Shown: positions 55,714-64,000 of the stretch, one piece after another
Numbering within the stretch: the stretch's first letter is position 1
Layout of the letters: the number at the start of each line of letters is the position of its first letter
From: Platynereis dumerilii
Lineage: Eukaryota > Annelida > Polychaeta > Phyllodocida > Nereididae
Direction: 5' to 3'
NCBI GenBank assembly: GCA_026936325.1
Contig: JAPTHN010000076.1
Location: 62,001-126,000, forward strand
DNA: 64,000 nt
Made by a program: the position numbers and the translations under genes
The notes under the pieces: model-generated
The model's input: only the letters and a program-made list of their open reading frames with translations
Told to the model about the DNA's origin: nothing
Databases searched by the model: none

Positions 55714-55877
55714 CTTAAATGATTCCTTTCCTTGGATTTCAGTCTTCCATCCTTTTTCGTCCACTTATAAGCAGATGGCATCACTTCTTCGATGGCCAGT
55801 TTTCTTTTCCGATCCTTGGTCTTGATAATCTCCCGAGGAGCAAACTGTTTTGACCACACTTTCATGTCACAAGCAAC
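55714..55877 (-). CDS. Internal exon of an unknown - strand gene
   Basis: A 164-nt exon with acceptor ATCTTGTATTGCAG and a moderate donor AAG|GTGGAC. It starts in phase 0 and encodes VACDMKVWSKQFAPREIIKT, KDRKRKLAIEEVMPSAYKW and TKKDGRLKSKERNHL, a strongly basic stretch, ending in phase 2. A basic region followed by an acidic exon suggests a nuclear or nucleic-acid/cytoskeleton-linked protein, but no domain is recognised. Upstream exons were not found between here and 58 kb. Confidence 0.6.
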
Positions 55878-56049
55878 CTGCAATACAAGATATTGGTATA
55901 TTATGTAATTAATGAGCTGTCTCAGAGAAAATCATGCAGAGCTGTTCGGATGACGTTCTCGGAATGGCCTAAAATTTTGCATAGGCACCAGAGACCACCT
56001 CTTAAACGAAAAAATGTGAAGTTGGAACTTCAAAACTCAGAATACTTTT

Positions 56050-58160
56050 CTCACAGGGGGGCCTCAAAATAGGGGTGTCGGGAAGCCATTTTTCACAGAA
56101 ATCCTCATTTCATCAACAGAAAAGTGGTCGATGTTCAGCCCTCTCTGGATGCTAGAAAAAATTAACAAGAACTATTCAAACTAGCTTTGAATGAAGGCTA
56201 GCATTGTTTTAACAATAAATCACCTCTATTTATTAATTTCACTAAAAAGGCTACTTTTGGGGGGTCACTCCGAAACGGCAGATTTTGTGTTTTTCAAAAT
56301 TTGAAAAACATGCCATTTTTGGAGGGCAATTTAACAATGTTGTGTGGGTCTAGGATTGACAATATTTGGTTAGAAAATTAGAAGAATACTTGGATTTTAG
56401 ATATCTGGTGAGAAAACCTTGGGAAAATTTGAATTTTCAGAAAATTCAGCCATTTCAAAAACTGTAATTTTCCGAATTTCCGTAAAAAATTATGAAATTT
56501 CCATAGTCAAAAGGTCAAAGTAGTACTAATCCTATTATCATAATATCAATTTTGTGGGCCTATGTCTGACATAGTAACACTTCCATGTTGAATAATTTCC
56601 CTGATCATTCATGGAAAAACACCTATATTTAGTAAATCAGGGGAGATAATTGTGGGAAATGAAGGAATTTTGAAAATATGGGTACTCCAGGGGGGTCACT
56701 CCGAAACTGCAGATTTTGTGTGTTTCAAAATTTGAAAAACATGCAATGTTTTGAGGGCAATTTCTCAAATTTTTGAGCTCTTATATTGACCATATTTGGT
56801 TAGAAAATTGGCAGAACACTTGGATTTTATATATCTGTTGAGAAATTTGTGTGAAAATGTGAATTTTCAGATATTCAGTCATTTCAAAAACTATAACTTT
56901 CCGAATTTCCTTAAAAAATCATGAAATTCCATAGTCAAAAGTTCAAAGTAGTACCGACCCTATTATTATAATTGTGATTGAAATTAATGAAAATTACAAT
57001 TATTCAGTAAATTAGTTAATTTTCATGTGTAAAACCAATTATTTTTGTATCAAACGGCTAATTTTCAAAACTTAGTTTTTCACAAATTTTGATAAGTTGG
57101 CGGAAATGTATCAATTTGTTGGCCCATGTCTGACATAGTAACACTTCCATGTTAGCCAATTTCCACAATCATTCATGGGAAAACACCTATATTTAGTAAA
57201 TCAGGGGAGATAATTGTGGGAAATGAAGGAATTTTGAAAATATGGATACTCCAGGGGGGTCACTCCGAAACTGCAGATTTTGCTGTTTTACAAAATTTGA
57301 AAAACATGCCATGTTAAGAGGGCAATTTCTCAAATTTTTGAGCTCTTATATTGACCATATTTGGTTAAAATTGGCAGAACACTTGGATTTTATATATCTG
57401 TTGAGAAATTTGTGTGAAAATGTGAATTTTCAGATATTCAGTCATTTCAAAAACTATAATTTTCCGAATTTCCTTAAAAAATCATGAAATTCCATAGTCA
57501 AAAGTTAAAAGTAGTACCGACCCTATTATCATAATTATGATTGAAATTAATGAAAATTACAATTATTCAGTAAATTAGTTAATTTTCATGTGTAAAACCA
57601 ATTATTTTTGTATCACACGGCTAATTTTCAAAATTTAGTTTTTCACAAATTTTGATAAGTTGGCGGAAATGTATCAATTTGTTGGCCATGTCTGACATAG
57701 TAACACTTCCATGTTAGCCAATTTCCAATCCACAATCATTCATGGGAAAACACCTATATTTAGTAAATCAGGGGAGATAATTGTGGGAAATGAAGGAATT
57801 TTGAAAATATGGATACTCCAGGGGGGTCACTCCGAAACTGCAGATTTTGCTGTTTTTCAAAATTTGAAAAACATGCCATGTTTGGAGGGCAATTTCTCAA
57901 ATCGGTGACAACTTATATTAACCATATTTGGTTAGAAAATTGGCAGAACACTTGGATTTTATATATCTGGTGAGAAAACTATGGGAAAATGTCAATTCTC
58001 AAGAACTGAAATTTTCCGAATTTCTGTAAAAAATCATGAAATTTCTTTTGTCAGAAGGTCAAAGTAGTACTGACCGCATTTTCAAATTTTTTTCACAAGT
58101 TACCGGAAATTCATCAGTTTTGTCTGACATAGTAATACTTCAGTAATCATTTATGTTAAA
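56050..58160 (+). repeat. Long-unit tandem array (4 units, about 435-570 bp)
   Basis: The block GGGGGGTCACTCCGAAACTG recurs near 56257, 56692, 57254 and 57824. Each is followed by TTTTCAAAATTTGAAAAACA, GAGGGCAATTT, TTGACCATATTTGGTTAGAA and CACTTGGATTTTATATATCT. Units 2-4 also share TCAGGGGAGATAATTGTGGG. The first unit is shorter and most diverged. No ORF runs through. Probably a satellite or the core of a larger element. Confidence 0.85.
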
Positions 58161-58202
58161 ACACCTCTATTAAGTAAGGGCAAACCAGACGATAGTTTTC
58201 GG

Positions 58203-58437
58203 GGGGCTATGGATTTTTACTCCGTGACAAACTTTTTTTCGTTTGCAACGTCAACGAGCAATTTTTTTATGTGTAGGAGAGTAACATACTTTTCTTTTTT
58301 CGCAAATTTAACATTACGGTATCCCAGGTAGTAGCTGCAGTTGGAAACAGATTTTTTTTTTTTCATTTGCTGAACAAACTTTTCTTTCAGCGTCGACTTA
58401 ACAATAAACTTTTTTTTCACCAAAAATCCATAGCCCC
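58203..58437. mobile_element. Small inverted-repeat element
   Basis: GGGGCTATGGATTTTT at 58203 and AAAAATCCATAGCCCC ending at 58437 are perfect 16-bp inverses; the interior is T-rich with no ORF. AAACCAGACGAT and AAACCAGAAGAT lie on the two sides but not immediately at the left edge, so a target duplication is not established. Confidence 0.7.
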
Positions 58438-58449
58438 TTAAACCAGAAG

Positions 58450-58820
58450 ATCATCCGCTTCTCCCCTAAATAGGGAGGTAATTGTGGGAAATCACCAGAT
58501 TTTCATGGAGGAGGCACTATACCAAGGTCAAAGAAATATGTCAGGCCTCATTCTGAGATTAGCCATTGAGCCTCATTCTGAGATTAGCAAGATGGCGGCC
58601 TGAGGACCCAGCAGGGTGGGCAGAAGGAGTGAGATTAAATGAGGATGAATAAGAAAGAATAGATCTATAAGAGAATGCGCTTTCTTGAATCTCCCCTTTC
58701 CAGTGCAATCACAATTTTGCTAAAAAATAATAATTTTGGACTGGCTAAATGCTATGTGGCAACAGGCCTGGGGAGGGTGAGTGACACCAACGCCATCTGG
58801 TCTATATCGGACATGCACAT
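58450..58820. other. No gene seen
   Basis: Contains a short tandem copy of GCCTCATTCTGAGATTAGC (58535-58590) and an AAGATGGCGGCC site. Otherwise unique. Confidence 0.5.
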
Positions 58821-59004
58821 CAATGACAATGACAATGACAATGACAAAAACTTTATTAATCCTTATTCAGGAAACTCGTTTTGCAGACATGAAAAATCAA
58901 ATAGTATAACAGAAAAAAAAAATGTAAAAACATGTAAAAACGTGTAAAAACATAGGCCTATATATAACAACAAAAACATATGAGGTATGACTAGAATATA
59001 AAAA

Positions 59005-59320
59005 TTATGACTTGTTAAATAAACGAATAGCAGATGGCACAAACGATTTTTTAAAACGATCTGTTCTACAAAAAATTGAGTTAAGTCTAATGCCTGAGGG
59101 AAAAAAAACGAAAAAAGGTATTTAAAGGATGATTAGAGTCATTCATAATAAATTTAACTTTCTTTTTCATGAAACATGTGTACAATTCACTTGTGTTGTC
59201 TATTTCATTACATCCCAGTCTTCTAGCTGATTTTATAATTCTATCAAGGTTGTTGACATTCAATTTTGTTAAATTTCCATACCAACAAATAATGCAAAAA
59301 GTAATAACAGACTGAATAAT
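59005..59320 (-). pseudogene. Element A RT C-terminal part
   Basis: Resumes RT-A after the nested insertion: IIQSVITFCIICWYGNLTKL.., NHPLNTFF, PSGIRLNS, CRTDRFKKSFVPSAIRLFN, stop at 59005-59007. The ending RT-x-R-x-x-x-SFVPxAIRLLN is the usual end of this LINE clade. A one-base frameshift occurs in the homopolymer runs near 59100-59115. Confidence 0.85.
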
Positions 59321-59589
59321 GCTTGTAGACTTGTAGACGGGTTTAGGCCGTAACCCGAAGTTGTTGGCCTCTCATAAATTGTCGGGAGGAGTCTCCTTAA
59401 CGTCCTTCAGGGTTGGTGTAGTTGCTGAACGTTGATAGCTTCTTCCTCATGCGGTTTGGAAGAGCCTTCCTCCTCCTAGCGACTGAATATGCGCAACGTC
59501 GAGCGGTGGATTAGCTATAGTGCAGTGCAAATGGAATCGAACTGTATCCAACCCCTTGAAAATTGATATTTAGAATGAACTGTTGATAA

Positions 59590-60000
59590 TTTCTCCCCGA
59601 CCCACGGACCATACAAAAGTCCATAAATAAATAAATAAATACATTAATAAATAACAACCGGAGTGACAAGATAAATCCTGTGCTAACTACTAACGAAAAA
59701 GATGAGAAACCCATGTACCGATGAGATCCCCCCACCACACAACACGTAAAAACAACGGATGGACCAGCTGGGCAATGTCTCAGACGTTAGGAAGGTCTCA
59801 GGTGACCGTTCCCTTCGAAAGAAAGCATAACCTGCTGGGGTAAAATGAACGAAGATGGGTTAATGGAATGTATTGATCGGATGCCTATTTTGCCCTGTAT
59901 CCGGCAGGTTTAAATAGGGAGGTGTCGAAACATATCAACAAGAAATTATAATTTAAATAAATAAATAAATATGTGGTAACTAAATAAATAAATAAATAAA
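59590..60000. repeat. (AAAT)n microsatellites in element B 3' region
   Basis: AAATAAATAAAT runs at 59626-59645, 59950-59968 and 59981-60001, with another at 60810-60855. They frame the SGNH ORF. They may be A-rich UTR or old tails of nested insertions. Confidence 0.7.
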
Positions 60001-60023
60001 TACGTGACTAGCTTGGGGGTGTC

Positions 60024-60701
60024 TTATTGACTCCCTCTATTTTTAGCAATAGCCTGTGCTATTGATCTACGAGTACGCACTTTTAGGGTTAGATCTGGAT
60101 GACAGCCATCTACCAACAGATTGTATTTATAAGTTATGTTCCCTTTAGCTCTATTGTGTTTGAGTTGGTTGGCTAGGTTTGGCGTAGCGACATTTAGATT
60201 ACGATTTAATTGGAAAATATGGTTGTTAATGTTCCACAATGCACCTTCAAGGTTAATTTGCATAGTATCATAATCTATCTCATATCGCAAGTGGGTAGTT
60301 TTATTTTCGCTAAGCCGTGTCGAGTTCCACACTTTAAGGCTTAAAGGGTACACCGTACAAAATACAGGAATGGCATTTTGTGCCTGGGTGTACCTTTGAA
60401 TATAGTTAAATTGTTCAATTGTGTCGTCCAGGATAAGGTCAGAGGCATCAAAGTTGTAAATTGTTTCTTGATAGTTATGTTCTTTCAGTTTAGTCGTAAA
60501 ATTGCAGATTCCTGCCGAGATGTAGATATGTAACTTTTCGCCATAGTCATCTTCTCCATGGTGCATAATTACACAGTCTTGGACTAACTGCTCAAGGTCC
60601 TTGACTTGGGCACCAGGCTTAGACCAAGTTACGCTTATTTTGTTTTGAAGGGGGCCGGCTTTGAGGCCCCTGACCCTACTGTCACCAATTAGGCAATTCA
60701 T
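60024..60701 (-). CDS. SGNH/GDSL-type hydrolase, mobile-element-borne
   Basis: An undamaged 225-codon frame. MNCLIGDSRVRGL (residues 1-13) gives block I with Ser in GDSR; HIYISAGICNFTTKL (about 58-72) fits block III with Asn; VDGCHPDL (about 199-206) supplies the D-x-x-H pair of block V. It has no signal peptide or membrane span, so it is probably cytosolic. SGNH domains occur in ORF1 of CR1-group LINEs, and in some tyrosine-recombinase retroelements. Here it lies 3' of an RT on the same strand, between (AAAT)n runs, which is not the usual CR1 order. It may be a separate nested insertion or a third ORF of element B. Substrate unknown. Confidence 0.75.
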   Translation of the reverse strand: MNCLIGDSRVRGLKAGPLQNKISVTWSKPGAQVKDLEQLVQDCVIMHHGEDDYGEKLHIYISAGICNFTTKLKEHNYQETIYNFDASDLILDDTIEQFNYIQRYTQAQNAIPVFCTVYPLSLKVWNSTRLSENKTTHLRYEIDYDTMQINLEGALWNINNHIFQLNRNLNVATPNLANQLKHNRAKGNITYKYNLLVDGCHPDLTLKVRTRRSIAQAIAKNRGSQ

Positions 60702-60886
60702 AATTTTAAAGGAAAAGACAAAACGGTGCGAACATTAATGTAACAGCTTGCTATAAATCAAGAAAGTATACTACGCATGCATCTGCATCAAAGCTGCCTG
60801 AAAAGAAAGCAGTAAATAAATAAATAGATAAAATAAAAAATAAATAAATAAATAATTTAAGGAAAAGGCGGTTAAAGCAGGTTATG

Positions 60887-63800
60887 TCAGTCAAGGTACC
60901 TGTCTGGATGGTTACGCCATTCATTTTTGAGGGCAGTTTTAAAGGAGTTTAGGCTTTCTTTAGTTACAGTGGTATTTGATAGACTGTTCCAGTCATTAAC
61001 AACCCTGTGTGAAAAACTGTTTAGCCTGAAATTGCCGTTGGCCCTAGGTTTTTTGATTTTAAGAGTATGTCCTCTGGTGCTGGGGCCATCATGTAATTCG
61101 AAAAATGTATTGACTGGTAAGTTATCAATCTCCTTGAAAATACGGAAAACTTGGAGAATGTCGTATCTTCTACGCCTAAACAATAGGGAGTCTAAATTAA
61201 GCCGCTTAAGACGGTCGCTATACGAAAGGTGTAGGTTCCCCGTTACTAACTTGGTAGCTCTTCTTTGAACCTTTTCTATTTCTTTAATATCAGCTACTAT
61301 CGAGGGGTTCCAGATGCAAGATGCATACTCTAAAAGGGGCCTAATTAAAGCTTTATATAGAGGCAGAAACAAATTAGGGGTTAAGTTCTTAAAATTTCTT
61401 CGGATAAGACCGACTCGGCTATTTGCCTTAGCCACTATATTCCTAATATGTGGCGAAAATTTGAGCTTGTCATCAAAAGTTACCCCAAGGTCTTTCTCAG
61501 ATGATTCGGCCCTGATGTCGTTGTTATTCATTATATATGTATTGTTAGGATTGTTAGGGCCATAGTGTAAAGTGACACATTTATCCGTATTAAAAGGAAG
61601 TAGCCAAGTGTTTGACCACTCTAGCAGTTTATTTAGATCCTCCTGTAAGGACAAACAGTCATTTGAATGGGCTATGGCTCGGAATATCTTAGTATCGTCA
61701 GCAAAAATCTTAATGGCTGACTCGACAGCGTTTGGTAAGTCATTGATAAACATTACAAATAACAAAGGTCCCAGTACGCTCCCCTGTGGGATGCCAGATG
61801 TAACGGGGCGAATAGATGACTTGCTGTTGTTAATAACCACTGATTGTGATCGGTTTTCTAAAAAGTTCTCTATCCAGTTAAGTAAAGACCCTCTAATTCC
61901 AAGTGCTTTTAATTTGTTACATAGCCTGAGGTGAGGGACCTTGTCGAAGGCCTTAGAAAAGTCTAAATATATAACATCAAAGGCTAGGCCTTCATCAATA
62001 TATCTTGACCATGTTTCAATTATTTCTAAGAGCTGAGTTGTACAAGATCTGCCTTTTCTAAATCCATGTTGATCTTTAGTTATTAGCTTGTTTTCTTCTA
62101 AATAATTCACCAGAATATCCCTGATAATTCTCTCGAGAGTTTTGCAACAGACTGCAGTCAAACTGACAGGTCTGTAATTGTTTGGGATATTTTTCTTCCC
62201 CTTTTTGAAAATTGGCTTAACTATGGCCTGTTTCCAGCTTGAAGGCAGGCGACCTTCGGTCATGCTTAGGTTATAAATAATGGATAGTGGCTTACTAATA
62301 CTGTCTCTTGTCTCATATAAGATTTTTGGATGGAGATCATCCGGGCCTGCAGCTTTCGAGATATTTAGCTTAGATAGATACTTATGAACAATTGCTGGGG
62401 TAATTTCAAGTGCAGACAAGATGGTTGTCGTAACCGTGGCAGAAGGGGGGACGGTGGAAGTGTCTTCTTGGGTAAAGACACTGGAAAAGTATCTGTTAAA
62501 CAATTCGGCCTTTTCTTCATCCTCTGTGAGGGAATTGCCATCTTCATCGACCATTGTGGGAAAATCCCTATTTCCTGTTCTACCGGAATTTACGTACTTC
62601 CAGAACTGTTTGGGGTTTGACTTTATCTCATCAGCAATTTTTTGCTCGAACTTAGATTTGCAGTCATTAACCTCTCTATTTGTTTTATTTCTTTTTTTGG
62701 TAAATATTTCCCAGTTTTCAGCTGTTTTATGCCTGCTGTATTTACGCCAGGCCTTGTTCTTCTCTTTAATTGCTGATCTGGTTTCTTTAGTCATCCAGAG
62801 ATTCTTATTTTTACGTACGGGCTTACACCGGGGTATCTTATCGTCCAAGATTTTATTAAATTGGGATAGAAATATTTCCCATGCCTGCTCGCAGGTATTA
62901 CTCCCGCTTGTATAAAACAGATTGAGGATTTTTCGATCAACATTGACACTTCTTAGTTTTCTGAGAAAAAACAAACGTTGTCTAGCTTTCTTTGTAATTC
63001 TGAGAATATTTTCATCGCCTTTCAAGTTGTCATCAATTACTGTACCGAGATACTTATACGAATTAACAACCTCAACTTCTTTGTTATCAATTAAGACAGG
63101 TGGACCAGTATGTTTGTCTTTACCAAAGTTCACAATTAATTCTTTTGTTTTAGTTACATTTAAATTCAGAAAATTTGAATTACACCAATTGTGAAACTGT
63201 AGTACTTCATCAAAATATTCATTACAATCATCATCTAATGATTTTTTGTTCAATAAACCCATAAGGACAGTGTCGTCAGCATATTTCAATAATTTACACT
63301 TGTTACTATGACTTTGACAATCTTGAGTATATAAAGTGAAAAGAAGGGCAGATAGTACGCATCCTTGAGGTGATCCTGTGTTGACAACAATGGAATCTGA
63401 TGTTACATCTTTAAACCTTACACATTGTATGCGATTTGAAAGAAATTCTTTTATCCATACAATAAGATTGGAATTGATGGTCATATTTTCTAGTTTTTTC
63501 ATTAAGACATGCACTTGAATGGTGTTAAAAGCCGAACTGAAATCTATAAACAAAACTCGAGCGAAATTGAAAAGACTATCTGTGTGTTGGTATAAATTAT
63601 TCAATAAGGTCAAAGTTGCATCATCTACACTTCGGTTTTGTTTGTACGCAAATTGATTTTCATCTGATGGTGTTGAGTTAATCAGTTTCTTTAGGATTAA
63701 ACGTTCAAAAGTTTTCATAACGACAGAAGTCAGGGCAACAGGTCGTAGGTCGTTCATCTCGTTCGGTATCTGTTTCTTTGGTACTGGAACCACAATTGAA

Positions 63801-63985
63801 GTTCGCCAAATTTTAGGAATGTAGAGAATGTTCAACGATATTTGATATAGTACGTGTAGAATTGGGGCAAGTTGGAAACTACATTGTTTCAGCAGTTTGC
63901 CGCTTATGCCGTCAGGTCCTGATGATTTTCTTGAATTGATCTTTCGTAATTGTTTTTCAACTTGCGATTCTTCGATGGTAATCAT
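60887..63985 (-). CDS. Chimeric double reverse transcriptase ORF (RT-A fused to RT-B)
   Basis: A single 1,032-codon frame. Residues 1-360 are RT-A of L2/Rex type: SSGPDGISGKLLKQ, DLRPVALTSVVMKTFERL, NQFAYKQNRSVDDA, FIDFSSAFNTIQ, GSPQGCVLSALLFTLY, KYADDTVL (YADD at 235-238), NSYKYLGTVID, ending FYTS. At residue 361 (62905) it passes without a stop into element B: residues 361-1032 hold the linker plus a complete CR1-like RT: NYRPVSLTAVCCKTLERII, QHGFRKGRSCTTQLLE, YLDFSKAFDKVPH, GIPQGSVLGPLLFVMFINDL, IFADDTKIF (FADD at 761-764), EKDLGVTFDDKLKF, RRRRYDILQVFRI and the end WRNHPDRYLD. The fusion arose by insertion, as the target duplication shows. The first Met is not a true start, since RT-A continues upstream. 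Confidence 0.9.
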   Translation of the reverse strand: MITIEESQVEKQLRKINSRKSSGPDGISGKLLKQCSFQLAPILHVLYQISLNILYIPKIWRTSIVVPVPKKQIPNEMNDLRPVALTSVVMKTFERLILKKLINSTPSDENQFAYKQNRSVDDATLTLLNNLYQHTDSLFNFARVLFIDFSSAFNTIQVHVLMKKLENMTINSNLIVWIKEFLSNRIQCVRFKDVTSDSIVVNTGSPQGCVLSALLFTLYTQDCQSHSNKCKLLKYADDTVLMGLLNKKSLDDDCNEYFDEVLQFHNWCNSNFLNLNVTKTKELIVNFGKDKHTGPPVLIDNKEVEVVNSYKYLGTVIDDNLKGDENILRITKKARQRLFFLRKLRSVNVDRKILNLFYTSGSNTCEQAWEIFLSQFNKILDDKIPRCKPVRKNKNLWMTKETRSAIKEKNKAWRKYSRHKTAENWEIFTKKRNKTNREVNDCKSKFEQKIADEIKSNPKQFWKYVNSGRTGNRDFPTMVDEDGNSLTEDEEKAELFNRYFSSVFTQEDTSTVPPSATVTTTILSALEITPAIVHKYLSKLNISKAAGPDDLHPKILYETRDSISKPLSIIYNLSMTEGRLPSSWKQAIVKPIFKKGKKNIPNNYRPVSLTAVCCKTLERIIRDILVNYLEENKLITKDQHGFRKGRSCTTQLLEIIETWSRYIDEGLAFDVIYLDFSKAFDKVPHLRLCNKLKALGIRGSLLNWIENFLENRSQSVVINNSKSSIRPVTSGIPQGSVLGPLLFVMFINDLPNAVESAIKIFADDTKIFRAIAHSNDCLSLQEDLNKLLEWSNTWLLPFNTDKCVTLHYGPNNPNNTYIMNNNDIRAESSEKDLGVTFDDKLKFSPHIRNIVAKANSRVGLIRRNFKNLTPNLFLPLYKALIRPLLEYASCIWNPSIVADIKEIEKVQRRATKLVTGNLHLSYSDRLKRLNLDSLLFRRRRYDILQVFRIFKEIDNLPVNTFFELHDGPSTRGHTLKIKKPRANGNFRLNSFSHRVVNDWNSLSNTTVTKESLNSFKTALKNEWRNHPDRYLD

Positions 63986-64000
63986 GGGGTCATTTTTACG

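Larger units (their letters stand above)
59328..62905 (-). mobile_element. 5'-truncated CR1-like LINE (element B) nested in element A
   Basis: It begins (5') inside its own ORF2, downstream of the endonuclease, at 62905, and ends (3') at about 59328 with two 8-bp units GTCTACAA. Octamer 3' tails are the mark of CR1 LINEs. The 7-bp target duplication TACAAGC supports a single insertion. Between RT-B's stop (60887) and the 3' end lie (TTTA)n runs and an intact SGNH ORF. Just before the tail is a hairpin, CGGGTT-ACGGCCT-AACCCG. Confidence 0.75.
58822..64000 (-). mobile_element. L2/Rex-like LINE (element A), running off the right edge
   Basis: On the - strand RT-A enters at the window edge, is interrupted after residue 360 of the long frame by element B (59328-62905), resumes at 59320 and stops at 59005. 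The 3' UTR ends AATAAAGTTTTTG + (TCATTG)4 at 58822-58856, a short tandem tail typical of L2-like LINEs. TACAAGC (- strand) occurs on both sides of element B (62906-62912 and 59321-59327) and is its target duplication. The endonuclease and ORF1 lie outside the window. Confidence 0.85.

Overview
The window is AT-rich, intron-rich animal DNA, probably from a marine invertebrate; I cannot name the species. The evidence is eukaryotic splice sites around short phase-compatible exons, several families of APE-type LINEs (L2/Rex-like, CR1-like and a third family), many hAT MITEs with 8-bp target duplications, tRNA-derived SINE pieces, and dense minisatellites. No operon, rRNA gene, intact tRNA gene or CRISPR array was seen. 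Almost the whole window is transposable elements nested in one another.

Host genes are sparse. On the + strand three exons (5318-5465, 10633-10792, 26308-26505) join in compatible phase with introns of about 5.2 and 15.5 kb. On the - strand three exons (55714-55877, 54964-55071, 54559-54604) join in phase and end in a stop codon. I do not recognise either protein.

From 10 to 32 kb, and again at 51.7-53.3 kb, the dominant theme is a family of hairpin-ended elements. They start in a T-tract with a short hairpin and end in a palindrome, GAATCCNNGGATTCTTGT. Their bodies carry tandem arrays, often with a YY1-like CCAAGATGGC site. One copy (15507-17407) interrupts one arm of a foldback element whose other arm (11398-11920) is an uninterrupted empty site, which fixes the ends to within a base and shows insertion without a clear target duplication. 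The layout resembles Helitron2/Helentron-derived non-autonomous elements, but that assignment is inference.

From 34.6 to 51.7 kb lies one LINE on the - strand. Its first ORF carries a NADAR domain followed by an SGNH-hydrolase-like domain, then come an APE endonuclease and a reverse transcriptase. Three insertions cut it: a 7.7-kb element of unknown type with a 7-bp duplication (41821-49536), itself holding three hAT elements; a CAC-ended element with a 5-bp duplication (38083-41002); and a CTGCAG-rich array placed in the CTGCAG centre of a palindrome in the LINE (35684-37280). Removing the last two restores the reading frame exactly.

From 58.8 kb to the right edge an L2/Rex-like LINE carries a 5'-truncated CR1-like LINE. 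The junction is in frame, giving a 1,032-codon open frame with two different reverse transcriptases. An intact SGNH-hydrolase ORF follows the second one. The rest is unique or low-complexity DNA, foldback repeats and eroded remnants.
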